The notes below the pieces were generated by a model. It was not told the DNA's origin and made no database searches. It was given only the letters and a program-made list of their open reading frames with translations. Source: Gammaproteobacteria bacterium (GTDB lineage: Bacteria > Pseudomonadota > Gammaproteobacteria > Pseudomonadales > Azotimanducaceae). Taken from it: DNA of 64,000 bases. Both the position numbers and the translations under genes were made by a program. The DNA lies in the NCBI GenBank assembly GCA_003247835.1, contig QJYB01000061.1, positions 62,001 through 126,000 of the forward strand. The letters are read 5' to 3'. This document shows, piece after piece, positions 8,426 through 17,915 of this stretch; positions within the stretch are counted from its first letter, which is position 1, and each line of letters opens with the position of its first letter.

Positions 8426-10303
8426 TCAGCCGCTGCGCGGCCGGAAGGCCAGCAGGACGTTGCCCGGCGGCTGGCCGAAGCGGCCGTAGCCGGAGCCGAT
8501 AAAGACCATGCCGGCGCCGGCGGCGATGCTGTGGGCATCGATGGCGCCACCCTTGCCCGGCACCCCGTTCACCGTCTCGAAATCGCGCAGCGTGTCGAAG
8601 CCGAACCGAACCTCGCCGCTGTCCGCATCGAAGACGTAGAGGCGCCCGTCCACGGCCCCCGCAATGATGGCGTCGTCCACCACCAGCGGCAGCGCTGACA
8701 GGCCGTAACGGGTGTCGCAGGCGGCAAACCGGTCACGACGTCCGTCGCCGCAGTCCGCCGTCAGCGCCTGACGCCAGAGGACCTCTCCCGTCGCGACATC
8801 CAGCGCGTTCATGCCCGGCTCAGGCCGGGATCCGGGCTGCATGGCCGGATCGTTGATGGGCACGAACACCCGCCGCCCGTCCGTGGCCAGCCCCCAGTGC
8901 ACGCCGCCCAGCGGCGTACCTTCACCGAAGCGCCGGTTCCAGAGCAGGGTTCCGCCGTCCGGGTCGAGGGCCCAGACGTCACCGGACTTCTGGCCCGCAA
9001 GCAGCACGTCCCGACCATCGGCGAGGGTGACCAGCACCGCTGAGCCGCCGAAGTCGAAGTCCTTCAGCACACTATCCTCGGGACTCGGACAGTTCGGGCC
9101 GGACTGCGCCCACGCCGACCGGCAGCCGATGATCCAGACGTCGTTGGCCAGCGCCTGAAAGCCCCAGCGCAGGGTACCCGTCGCCAGATCGATGGCCAGC
9201 ACCGCGTCGGACGTCTTCGTCGCCGGCAGCGAGGTATTCTGGCCACTGGTGGCGTAAACCACCCCGCGTTGCCGGTCCACGGTGGGCGTGGACCAGATCG
9301 GCGCGCCGGACGGACCGCGCAGCTTCACGCCCACCCGGTTGGTCCTGCCGGTGTAGGTGGCGTCCGCCATGGTGTGCCAGGTCCAGAGCATCTCGCCGGT
9401 CACAGCGTCCAGCGCCACCACCGCACCGTGCTCCACGCAGCATTCGTACTCCGGGTCCGCTCCGCGGCCGACGCCGGAGCCGGACACGGGAACGATGACC
9501 CGGTCTCCGGCGAGTATCGGCGCGCCACTGATCGAGGTATCCGACGAGTGGCGACCCTCTGCCGTCCAGAGTCGCGTTCCGGTGATTGCGTCCACGGCAT
9601 GCACCTGGCCGCTGCGGTCGGCGAACACCAGCGTCGGGGTCCGGTCCGCTCCAGTAAGGCCATAGGACAGGGAGCTCGACAGTTGAGTGCCCGCGTCGTA
9701 GATCCACTGCACGCAGGGCTGGCGCACATCGAGCGCCAGTACCCGTCCCGTCTGTGGGGCGCTGTGGTAGAGGGTGGTGCCGACGATGACGGGCGCCGAG
9801 CGCATGACGCTGGTATCGGGAAAACCGATGGCCCAGGCCAGCTCCAGATTGGCGAGGTCCTCGCCTTCGAGACCGGCGGCTTCCGCAGTGAGGTGACGAC
9901 TGCCGTGCTCATCCACCCCGACCATCGGCATGGTCACCGGCGCGCGACTCACTTCACGCCGCTCCGGCGGGCAGAGCATCCCCGCATACCAGTCCGGATT
10001 GTCCGCTTCCTTCAGCGCCAGATAGTCGACCAGCTGCGCCAGCTCCCGCCGGGACAGGCTGCCGCCCTGCGCCTGCATCACACCGCGGGTGAGGGCCAGA
10101 AACAGGTTTTCCGCGTTCATCTGCCTGAGCGCATCGAACGACGGTGCCCGGGTCTCATCCGGCCGGTCGTGGCAGGCTGCGCAGTGCGCGGTGTAGAGCG
10201 CCCTGCCAGGATCGTCGTCGCCCGGGGCAGCCACGACCGGCACGGCCGCCGACAGCACAGCGACAAACAGGGCCACTATGACAAGGTACACGCTCTCTCT
10301 CAC
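8426..10303 (-). CDS. PQQ-binding beta-propeller dehydrogenase with N-terminal cytochrome c domain (polyvinyl-alcohol dehydrogenase-like)
   Basis: CAACH in N-terminal cytochrome domain; PQQ-propeller repeats (GxxLWxxxT / VxAxDxxTG); vicinal Cys pair YECCVEHG. Confidence 0.85.
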   Translation of the reverse strand: MRESVYLVIVALFVAVLSAAVPVVAAPGDDDPGRALYTAHCAACHDRPDETRAPSFDALRQMNAENLFLALTRGVMQAQGGSLSRRELAQLVDYLALKEADNPDWYAGMLCPPERREVSRAPVTMPMVGVDEHGSRHLTAEAAGLEGEDLANLELAWAIGFPDTSVMRSAPVIVGTTLYHSAPQTGRVLALDVRQPCVQWIYDAGTQLSSSLSYGLTGADRTPTLVFADRSGQVHAVDAITGTRLWTAEGRHSSDTSISGAPILAGDRVIVPVSGSGVGRGADPEYECCVEHGAVVALDAVTGEMLWTWHTMADATYTGRTNRVGVKLRGPSGAPIWSTPTVDRQRGVVYATSGQNTSLPATKTSDAVLAIDLATGTLRWGFQALANDVWIIGCRSAWAQSGPNCPSPEDSVLKDFDFGGSAVLVTLADGRDVLLAGQKSGDVWALDPDGGTLLWNRRFGEGTPLGGVHWGLATDGRRVFVPINDPAMQPGSRPEPGMNALDVATGEVLWRQALTADCGDGRRDRFAACDTRYGLSALPLVVDDAIIAGAVDGRLYVFDADSGEVRFGFDTLRDFETVNGVPGKGGAIDAHSIAAGAGMVFIGSGYGRFGQPPGNVLLAFRPRSG

Positions 10304-11205
10304 TGGTCCGGCAGCGGAATGAACTCGGCGTCTCCGGGTACCGGCGGGAATGCGCCCTCACGCCAGTCGCGCTTGGCGCGTTCGATGCGATCAGGGCTGG
10401 TGGACACGAAATTCCAGTACAGGTGTCGCGGACCGAGCGAGGTGCCTCCGACCACCATCATCCGGCTCGGCGCCTCGGCCGTGACGGACAACTCTGCACC
10501 GGGCCGGAGCACGGCCATCACGCCGGCATCGAGCGTCCTGTCGTCCATGCGCACCGAGCCCTCGACCACGTAACCGGCCAGCTCCTCCGAGGATCGGGGC
10601 AGGGTCAGATTCGCACCCGCCTCCAGATCCACGGCGAGATACAGCATGGGGGAGAGCACCCTGACGGGCGAGACGGCGTCGAAGGCCTGGCCGATGATCA
10701 CCCCGATCAGTACCCCGGGCAGTTTCACCTGCGGCAGGCGCTCCGCAGGATAGTGCTCGAATGCCGGCTCCACCTCCTGCTGGTCCGCAGGCAGCGCCAT
10801 CCAGGACTGGATCCCGTGCAGCCTGGAGGTCCGCGCCAGATCCTCCCCTGCCCGCTCCGAGTGGACGATGCCACGTCCGGCGGTCATCAGGTTCACGGCT
10901 CCCGGGCGGATCGGCTGCAGACAACCGAGACTGTCCCGGTGAATGATCTCGCCTTCGAACAGGTAGGTGATCGTGGCAAGCCCGATGTGGGGATGCGGGC
11001 GAACCTGGATGCCGCTTCCCGGTGCAAATTCCGCAGGTCCCATATGATCGAAAAAAACGAATGGGCCCACAGACTGTCGCTCCCGCGCCGGCAGCACCCT
11101 GCGGACGCTGAACTCCCCCAGATCCTTCCGCTGCGGCTCGATCAGCATTTCGATGCTGCCCTCGAGCTCACTGCATTCGGGATCCGGTGCTTCCAGATAA
11201 CTCAC
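10300..11205 (-). CDS. Pirin family protein (bicupin)
   Basis: FVFFDHMGPAEFAPGSGIQVRPHPHIGLATITYLFEGEIIHRDSLG...VNLMTAGRGIVHSER is the pirin signature. Confidence 0.93.
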   Translation of the reverse strand: MSYLEAPDPECSELEGSIEMLIEPQRKDLGEFSVRRVLPARERQSVGPFVFFDHMGPAEFAPGSGIQVRPHPHIGLATITYLFEGEIIHRDSLGCLQPIRPGAVNLMTAGRGIVHSERAGEDLARTSRLHGIQSWMALPADQQEVEPAFEHYPAERLPQVKLPGVLIGVIIGQAFDAVSPVRVLSPMLYLAVDLEAGANLTLPRSSEELAGYVVEGSVRMDDRTLDAGVMAVLRPGAELSVTAEAPSRMMVVGGTSLGPRHLYWNFVSTSPDRIERAKRDWREGAFPPVPGDAEFIPLPDQ

Positions 11206-11969
11206 TGACCGTTCTCCTGCACTGTGTCGTCCGCGCCGTCGAGAAACTCTATGGCTTCCGCCAACCGGGCGGGATCGGGATTCTCGTGGCCCATACCATC
11301 TATTTCCATGAGCTTCACGCCGCTCACCCCCGCCTTCCGATAGCGGCCGAATGTACGCCGTGTCGGCCGCAGCGCCTGGTCATGCTCACCCGTTACGAAG
11401 ACGTAGCGGTTGCGGCGGACACGGTCGAGCTGGCGGGGTTCCGCGTCCCAGAACTCTACCCCGCAGATGAAGATTGCACCGCTGAAGAGCTGCGCATGAT
11501 CGGTAGCCACCATACTCGCCATCTTGCCGCCGCCGGACAGTCCCGACACGTACATCCGATCCCGGTCGAGCGCGTATTGCGATCCGATCAGGGTTGGGGA
11601 GATGACGGCGAACAGCGCCCGACGCTGCACGTTTTCCGCGTTGCCGCCATCGTTCGCGCTCACCCAGATGAGGTTGTGCTCCGCGAGCACACGACCCCAG
11701 CGGTCCGGTAACCGGCCGCTGACCGTGGGAGAGATGTAAACCAGCAGACCCGCCGGTGCAGCTGCATCATAGGTCTCGGGCACGAACACGTCCCAGCGGA
11801 TCGGTTCACCCGGCGGATAGATCGCCTCCAGCTGAGCAGCACCCGGCGCACCCAGAATATCCGTGAGTGTGCTTGTCAGGACGAACTCGCCTGTCTGCTC
11901 CGCGGCCAGTGCCACCGGAGTGAGAAGCGCAACGGATACTGCGTACAGCAGTGCAAGCTGACGACTCAT
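11202..11969 (-). CDS. Alpha/beta hydrolase, PHB-depolymerase-like esterase, exported
   Basis: Signal peptide; VSGLSGGGKMASMVATDHAQLFSGA nucleophile elbow; C-terminal GMGHENP histidine. Confidence 0.75.
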   Translation of the reverse strand: MSRQLALLYAVSVALLTPVALAAEQTGEFVLTSTLTDILGAPGAAQLEAIYPPGEPIRWDVFVPETYDAAAPAGLLVYISPTVSGRLPDRWGRVLAEHNLIWVSANDGGNAENVQRRALFAVISPTLIGSQYALDRDRMYVSGLSGGGKMASMVATDHAQLFSGAIFICGVEFWDAEPRQLDRVRRNRYVFVTGEHDQALRPTRRTFGRYRKAGVSGVKLMEIDGMGHENPDPARLAEAIEFLDGADDTVQENGQ

Positions 11970-12034
11970 GGCGCCATTCTACGCCACGCGTCGCCGCACG
12001 ACCGCCCGAAGACAGCCTGTGCAGCCTACAGGAC

Positions 12035-12433
12035 TCAGTTCAGGCTGAATCCGCCACCGTAGGGTGTGGAAACCTTCTTGTACGCATAAAAACGGCACCA
12101 TTCCTGGGGTGCCGGTCCGGATCCACCCATGCGCATCCAGGTGTTGTACCCGGAGGCATTGCTGAACGGATAACGGAACTGCTGGTAAATGGCTTCCTGT
12201 TCGCTGCGCAGGTTGGTCTGTCTGAACAGGCCGTCAAGGCATGCCTGGTAGTGCGGCTCCATGGCGGCCTTGTGCAGGCAGCGGACTGTCGTGCACAGGC
12301 TTGTCGAGGCCGACGCTGACTGCTGCATGTCCGGTGCAGATCTGCCGGCGCAACCGCTCGCGAGGACGATAAGCACGGCGGAAAACAGGGGGAACGGGAA
12401 AGAGCGACTCCTTGCTCTGATGAGATGACTCAA
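12035..12433 (-). CDS. Small hypothetical lipoprotein
   Basis: Signal peptide with lipobox VLASGC; no recognised domain. Confidence 0.6.
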   Translation of the reverse strand: MSHLIRARSRSFPFPLFSAVLIVLASGCAGRSAPDMQQSASASTSLCTTVRCLHKAAMEPHYQACLDGLFRQTNLRSEQEAIYQQFRYPFSNASGYNTWMRMGGSGPAPQEWCRFYAYKKVSTPYGGGFSLN

Positions 12434-12592
12434 TGACTACTCCTGGGGCATGACCGCTACTGCAGGTTCAGCTACGGCTGTGCAAATCGCAGGCCAACTC
12501 CTCCACGCCCAGTCACCGCGAGGCCGCATCGGGTCAAGCCTGTTCCCGTCGCACCGGCCTGAAACACCTTCGCGCCGCAACGCACCCTCGTG

Positions 12593-12606
12593 ACGCATCG
12601 ATGCGT
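12593..12606. promoter_or_regulatory. Palindrome ACGCATCGATGCGT upstream of metY-like gene (candidate operator)
   Basis: Perfect 14-bp palindrome about 58 bp upstream of the 12664 start. Confidence 0.3.
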
Positions 12607-12663
12607 TGTGCTCCCGCCATGGGCAGTCCAACATGGGTCGATCGGGCAGGAACGGGGTAGGAC

Positions 12664-13956
12664 ATGACGGAAACCTCGAGGCCATTCGGCTTCCATACCA
12701 GAGCCGTGCACGCGGGCAGCCGACCGGACCCGGTGACCGGTGCGCGTGCGCTGCCCATCTACCAGACGACCAGCTACGTGTTCGAGGATTCGGCATCGGC
12801 GGCCGCCTACTTCAACCTGCAGGAGTACGGCAACACCTACTCGCGGATCATGAATCCCACCGTGGCCGCGTTCGAGGAACGGCTTGCGAACCTGGATGGC
12901 GGTGTCGGTGCTGTGGCATTCGCGAGCGGTCTGGCGGCCCAGTCCGCCGCCTTCTTCACGCTGCTCGAGCCGGGCGATCACGTCGTCGCCTCCTCGGCGC
13001 TCTATGGCGGCAGCGTTACCCAGCTGAAGCACCTGTTCCGCAAGCTCTCCATCGAGCTCACTTTCGTCGATCCGGATCGCGCGGATGCCTGGCGCGATGC
13101 GCTCCGACCCAACACCAAGCTGCTGTTCGCCGAGACCATCGGCAACCCGGGCGGCAACGTCCTCGATATTGCTGCCGTGGCAGGCATCGCCCACGACCAC
13201 GGCGCGCCGCTCATGGTCGACAACACCTTCGCCACACCCTATCTCTGCCGGCCGCTGGAATGGGGCGCCGACATCGTCGTGTACTCCGCGACCAAGTTCA
13301 TCGGCGGGCACGGTACCAGTATCGGCGGCGCGGTGGTGGACAGCGGCGACTTCGACTGGTCCAACGGCCGGTTTCCCGGGGTCGCCGAGCCGTCACCGGC
13401 TTACCACGGGCTGACGTTCCACGAGACCTTCGGAGTATTCGGCTATCTCATGAAGCTGCGGGCAGAGACCCTGCGCGATCTCGGCGCCGCGCTCAGTCCG
13501 TTCAATGCCTTCCTGCTGGCCCAGGGTCTCGAAACACTGCCCCTGCGGATGACGGCACACGTCGACAATGCGGTGGCGGTCGCGACGTTTCTGGACGGCC
13601 ACGGCGGCGTTTCCCGGGTCAGCTATCCAGGATTGCCCGGCAGCCCGTACCGGTCGCTGGTGGAACGTTATCTGCCGCTGGGTGCCGGTGCGGTGTTCTG
13701 CTTCGATCTGGTCGGTGGCCGCGAAGCCGGCATCCGCTTCATCGAGGCGCTGACACTGTTCAGCCATCTGGCCAACGTCGGCGACGCCAAATCTCTCGTC
13801 ATCCACCCCGCGACCACGACCCACCGGCAGCTCTCGGACGCCGAGCTGACCGCAGCCGGTATCGGTCCCGGCACCATCCGGCTGTCCATCGGCATCGAGG
13901 ACGCAGCGGACCTCATCTGGGACCTGGAACAGGGTCTAAGAGCAGCAGGAGGCTGA
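12664..13956 (+). CDS. metY: O-acetylhomoserine aminocarboxypropyltransferase / PLP-dependent Cys-Met metabolism enzyme
   Basis: FHTRAVHAGSRPDPVTGARALPIYQTTSYVFED; PLP-Lys region VVYSATKFIGGHGTSIGG. Confidence 0.9.
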   Translation: MTETSRPFGFHTRAVHAGSRPDPVTGARALPIYQTTSYVFEDSASAAAYFNLQEYGNTYSRIMNPTVAAFEERLANLDGGVGAVAFASGLAAQSAAFFTLLEPGDHVVASSALYGGSVTQLKHLFRKLSIELTFVDPDRADAWRDALRPNTKLLFAETIGNPGGNVLDIAAVAGIAHDHGAPLMVDNTFATPYLCRPLEWGADIVVYSATKFIGGHGTSIGGAVVDSGDFDWSNGRFPGVAEPSPAYHGLTFHETFGVFGYLMKLRAETLRDLGAALSPFNAFLLAQGLETLPLRMTAHVDNAVAVATFLDGHGGVSRVSYPGLPGSPYRSLVERYLPLGAGAVFCFDLVGGREAGIRFIEALTLFSHLANVGDAKSLVIHPATTTHRQLSDAELTAAGIGPGTIRLSIGIEDAADLIWDLEQGLRAAGG

Positions 13957-13957
13957 T

Positions 13958-14431
13958 ATGGATCTTTCCCGCTACCAGGATCCCAGGACCATCCAGCAGG
14001 CCCTGGCCTGCCGCCGGGTGGCCATCGTCGGCATGTCGTCGAACGAGCTGCGGGCCAGCAACTACGTCGGTTTCTACCTCGCCCGGCACGGCTACGAGGT
14101 GATCCCGGTCAACCCGCGGGAGACGGAAATCCTCGGTCGAACCTGCTTTCCCAGCCTCTCGGAGATACCCGGGCCCGTCGACGTGGTCGACGTGTTCCGC
14201 GATCCCGCGGCGGTACCCGCCATCGCCCGGGAGGCCGTCGCAATAAGGGCCAGGTACCTCTGGCTGCAGTTCGGTGTGATCAGTCACGACGGCATCGCCA
14301 TCGCCGAGGCGGGCGGCATGACCGTCATCGCCGACAAATGCATCAAGATCGAGCACGCCCGCTATCGCGGCCGGATGCACTGGCTGGGATTCAACCGCGG
14401 AACCGTCTCCGCCCGCCGCGAACCCACCTGA
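13958..14431 (+). CDS. CoA-binding domain protein (YccU-like)
   Basis: RRVAIVGMSSNELRASNYVGFYLARHGYEVIPVNPRETEILG; WLQFGVISHDG; CIKIEHAR. Confidence 0.88.
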   Translation: MDLSRYQDPRTIQQALACRRVAIVGMSSNELRASNYVGFYLARHGYEVIPVNPRETEILGRTCFPSLSEIPGPVDVVDVFRDPAAVPAIAREAVAIRARYLWLQFGVISHDGIAIAEAGGMTVIADKCIKIEHARYRGRMHWLGFNRGTVSARREPT

Positions 14432-14567
14432 TCCCACCGCCAGGCAGGATTGCCCGACTGACAGCTTTTTGCCGGGATTCACAGCTTATCCACAGGTGCG
14501 CGTCGTCCGTCGTCTCTAGGATGCCGTCGACGCACTGACAGACCGGACGCAGATCCGGAACGACCCG

Positions 14568-17174
14568 ATGAGAATCTCTTCCTCCCCCCTGAAGAGTGCC
14601 GGGCCCCGTGGGTTAAGCAGTACCACGGGGCTCGTCCTTTTTCTGGCCGCCTCCCTCGCGCTCACCGCCTGTTCGGGGGCAGTGGACGGTCGGAATATCA
14701 GCGGCGGCACCCAGACCCTGTCCGGATTCGTCGGCAGCCCCTCCCTCGCCGATGCCACGGTCACAGTGCTGGTCGACGACGGCGCCACCACCGTATCCGC
14801 CCGGTCTACGGACGATGCGAGCTACACCTTGAACCTGGACAAGACGCTGGCACCGCCGATCCGGGTCCAGGCCGAAGGTGGCACCGACCTGCTGACCGGT
14901 CAGCCGAATGAGACCACGCTGTCAGCCCTCTCCTTCGACACGGCACCCGGCCGGATGATCGTCAGCCATCTCTCCACCCTGGCCGCCACCATGGCCAGCT
15001 GTGCGGGTGCGGCCACCGAGGGCTCCCTCGACAACGCCTGGTCCCGGCTGGCAACGCGTACCGGGCTGGATTTCGTCGACGGGGCCGGCGATCTGTCGAG
15101 TGCGCAGCTCGGGGCGCTCATGCGGGCGGATCTGACCCTGGCCGAGAGCCTGGAGCGCGCCGGCTCGGCGCTGTCCGACAGCCGCGGTCCGCTGACCGCC
15201 AGCGAGGTCCTCACCGCCATCGCCTGCGATCTGGCGGATGACGGACAGTTGAATGACAGCACGCCGACCACGGATGCACGGCTCGTCGCCGTGTTCCGCA
15301 GTGCCGAGGCGGCCGTGATACTGGAAATGACTGCTGGAACACCATATCTGGACGGTCAGCGGGCAGACGTGCAGCTCGACGACACGCTGCGCCAGGTCAG
15401 CGGTGACACCCAGGCCAGCATCGCCACCGCACCGGTGCCTGCCGTCATGATCGAGCAGGCCAGCGCCAACCTGACGCTGCTCGATGAGACCTTCGACGAT
15501 CCGGCGCTGCTCGACCTGGCCATCGCCGTCTCCGGTTCGACCGCCGAGGCGACGGCCGGGGTGCAGAGCACGCTGGACGCCGCCCACCTGACGACGCTCT
15601 GGGCGCTGCCGGAGCGTGTCGCGCTGGCCGATGACACGCAGATCGACCAGCTCGCCGCGGACATGACCGCTCAGGCGAGCAGCAGCGTGCCTTTCGTATC
15701 CCTTTCAGCCGACCGGACCAGCATCAGCTCCGGCGAGGCGGTCACCCTGTCCTGGGCGAGCGCGGGTGCCCGTCGCTGCCGGTCGGCCGGTGACTGGCAC
15801 GGCAACCGTCCCCTCGAAGGCACGTTCAATACTGCACCCATCACTGCTGCTGCGGAGTTTCGCCTCTACTGCCGGGGTCTTGGCGGCGTCGGCGAAGCCA
15901 GTTCCCAGGTTGCCGTGGTGGACCCAACCCGGCGGCCGGTGGTCAGCCTGAGTGCCGACGACCCGACCCTGGATGCCAACCAGACCACCATCATCCGCTG
16001 GACCAGCAGCGACGCCACCGCCTGTACCGCCTCCGGTGCCTGGTCCGGCGCCCGGGCGGTGATCGGCAGCACGGGCATCGGCCCGCTTTCTCAGGATTCG
16101 GACTACACCCTGAGCTGCACCGGCCCGGGCGGCACTGACACCGCCACCCTGCGCGTCACCGTCGCCGCCGCCCCAGAACCGGCGCCCACCCTGTCCTTCA
16201 CCGCGTCACCGGGGACGATCACCAGCGGCCAGTCGGTGAATCTCAGCTGGAACGCGACGAACGCCAGCGGCTGTCAGGCCGGCAATGGCTGGTCCGGTAA
16301 CCGTCCCGTCTCGGGCACGGAAACCCGTGGCCCGCTGACCGCGAACACGAGCTTCTCACTGACCTGCGCAGGCCCCGGCGGATCGGTGACCCGAACCCGC
16401 AGCGTGACGGTGACCACGGCGCCGACCTCCCCGGCACCGACACTGAGTTTCAGCGTGACGCCTTCGACCGTCACCAGCGGCCAGTCCGTGAGCCTCAACT
16501 GGAGCACGACGGACACCACCGGCTGCACGGCCGGCAACGGCTGGACAGGATCCCGGGCCACCTCGGGCACCGAAACCCGTGGCCCGCTCACGGCAAACAC
16601 CAGCTTCTCGCTGAGCTGTACAGGCCCTGGCGGCTCGGTGAGCCAGAGCCGCAGCGTGACGGTGACCGCGGCGCCGACCACCCCGGTACCGACGGTGAGC
16701 CTCTCCGCTGCCAGCACGCTGGTGAGCTCCGGCAGTTCGACGACCCTGACCTGGAGCAGCACCAACGCGACCTCGTGCACGGCCAGCGGCGGCTGGTCCG
16801 GCAACCGGGCCATCAGCGGCTCCGCCAGTACCGGCTCGCTCGATCGGCAGACGACCTTCTCCCTTTCCTGCACCGGCGCGGGTGGTTCGGCGCTGGCCAT
16901 GGTTTCGGTGAGCGTTCAGGGCACCGTTACGCTCAGCTGGGTCGCGCCCACAGAGAACGTGGACGGCTCGCCGCTCACGGACCTCGCGGGCTATCGCGTC
17001 TACTACGGCACCAGCCCGCGCAACTACACGAACATGCGGGACGTGGCCAATCCCTCCGCAACGTCAGCCTCGTTCTCCCTGCCGTCCGGAGACTACCGGG
17101 TGGCCATGACGGCGCTGGACGGACAAGGCAATGAAAGTGCCTATTCCAATGAGGTAGTCAAAACGGTGCCGTAA
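14568..17174 (+). CDS. Lipoprotein with five Ig-like repeats and C-terminal fibronectin type III-like domain
   Basis: Lipobox LALTAC; five ~82-84-aa repeats each with two Cys; FnIII-like LSWVAPTENVDGSPLTDLAGYRVYYGTS. Confidence 0.85.
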   Translation: MRISSSPLKSAGPRGLSSTTGLVLFLAASLALTACSGAVDGRNISGGTQTLSGFVGSPSLADATVTVLVDDGATTVSARSTDDASYTLNLDKTLAPPIRVQAEGGTDLLTGQPNETTLSALSFDTAPGRMIVSHLSTLAATMASCAGAATEGSLDNAWSRLATRTGLDFVDGAGDLSSAQLGALMRADLTLAESLERAGSALSDSRGPLTASEVLTAIACDLADDGQLNDSTPTTDARLVAVFRSAEAAVILEMTAGTPYLDGQRADVQLDDTLRQVSGDTQASIATAPVPAVMIEQASANLTLLDETFDDPALLDLAIAVSGSTAEATAGVQSTLDAAHLTTLWALPERVALADDTQIDQLAADMTAQASSSVPFVSLSADRTSISSGEAVTLSWASAGARRCRSAGDWHGNRPLEGTFNTAPITAAAEFRLYCRGLGGVGEASSQVAVVDPTRRPVVSLSADDPTLDANQTTIIRWTSSDATACTASGAWSGARAVIGSTGIGPLSQDSDYTLSCTGPGGTDTATLRVTVAAAPEPAPTLSFTASPGTITSGQSVNLSWNATNASGCQAGNGWSGNRPVSGTETRGPLTANTSFSLTCAGPGGSVTRTRSVTVTTAPTSPAPTLSFSVTPSTVTSGQSVSLNWSTTDTTGCTAGNGWTGSRATSGTETRGPLTANTSFSLSCTGPGGSVSQSRSVTVTAAPTTPVPTVSLSAASTLVSSGSSTTLTWSSTNATSCTASGGWSGNRAISGSASTGSLDRQTTFSLSCTGAGGSALAMVSVSVQGTVTLSWVAPTENVDGSPLTDLAGYRVYYGTSPRNYTNMRDVANPSATSASFSLPSGDYRVAMTALDGQGNESAYSNEVVKTVP
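15690..16923 (+). repeat. Tandem Ig-like domain repeats (about 5 x 250 bp)
   Basis: Repeated SxxxxxSGxSVxLxWSxTxxxxCxAxxGWSGxRxxSGxxxxGPLTxxTxFSLSCTGPGG. Confidence 0.8.
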
Positions 17175-17293
17175 AAACTCCTCGTTCCCGCCCATGCATC
17201 GCGCGCCGAGCCCTGCTATCCTCCGCCCCGCAGGGAGTGTAAGCAGAATGTAAACAGGGAGAGCTTCGACAGGCGACGGCGCGGCGGAAACGA

Positions 17294-17908
17294 ATGGCAT
17301 TGCAGTTTGGTGTCTCCTACAAGGGTGGTGACTACGAGTACGTACGCGTCAGGCGCTGGCCTTTCAGCATCGGCCGCAATCCCGCCAACGACCTCTGCCT
17401 CGCCAACTCGCCGCTGATCTCCCGTCGCCACGTCCGCATCTGCAAGCAGTCCGACGGCTACTGCCTCATCGCCCAGGGCCGCAACCCGACTTTCCTCAAC
17501 GGCGACCGTGTCCGACCCGAGCATCCGGTGCTCATCCGACCCGGCGACCGCATCGAGCTGCCCGACTACCTGCTCGAGGTGCGCGATACAGCGGAGAAGG
17601 ACGAAATCGGCGCGACGGTGAACGTCGAGATGGTCACCAACAGCGTCATCATCACCCGCCGGATCGCTTCGGAGCTGGGACTGGCCAGCTGGTCCGCGAC
17701 CGCCATTCACGAGTGGCTGGCGACCCGTTCGGGGCGCGAGATCTGGGTACGCCATCAGCACGTCGCCCTGTGTCTGCCCGGGCGAATCGACCTGCCGGTG
17801 CTGGAGCAGCGTCTGGGTCTGTTCGATCAGCTCATCTCACACCTGGATCCCCGTGCACTGATCATCGAGCGCACCGATCCGCTGCGAGGGGCCGCCGGCC
17901 CGGTCTGA
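17294..17908 (+). CDS. FHA domain-containing protein
   Basis: FSIGRNPANDLCLANSPLISRRHVRICKQSDGYCLIAQGRNPTFLNGDRV. Confidence 0.85.
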   Translation: MALQFGVSYKGGDYEYVRVRRWPFSIGRNPANDLCLANSPLISRRHVRICKQSDGYCLIAQGRNPTFLNGDRVRPEHPVLIRPGDRIELPDYLLEVRDTAEKDEIGATVNVEMVTNSVIITRRIASELGLASWSATAIHEWLATRSGREIWVRHQHVALCLPGRIDLPVLEQRLGLFDQLISHLDPRALIIERTDPLRGAAGPV

Positions 17909-17915
17909 GCAGCTC

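Noticed and set aside
9269-10573. 434-aa plus-strand ORF
   Set aside because: Antisense to PQQ dehydrogenase and pirin; shadow composition.
14486-14494. Replication origin at the DnaA box
   Set aside because: Only one box, no AT-rich unwinding region, and no dnaA, dnaN or gidA nearby.
17225-17265. Direct repeat TGTAAgCAG / TGTAAaCAG before the FHA gene
   Set aside because: Short and imperfect; cannot be distinguished from chance.
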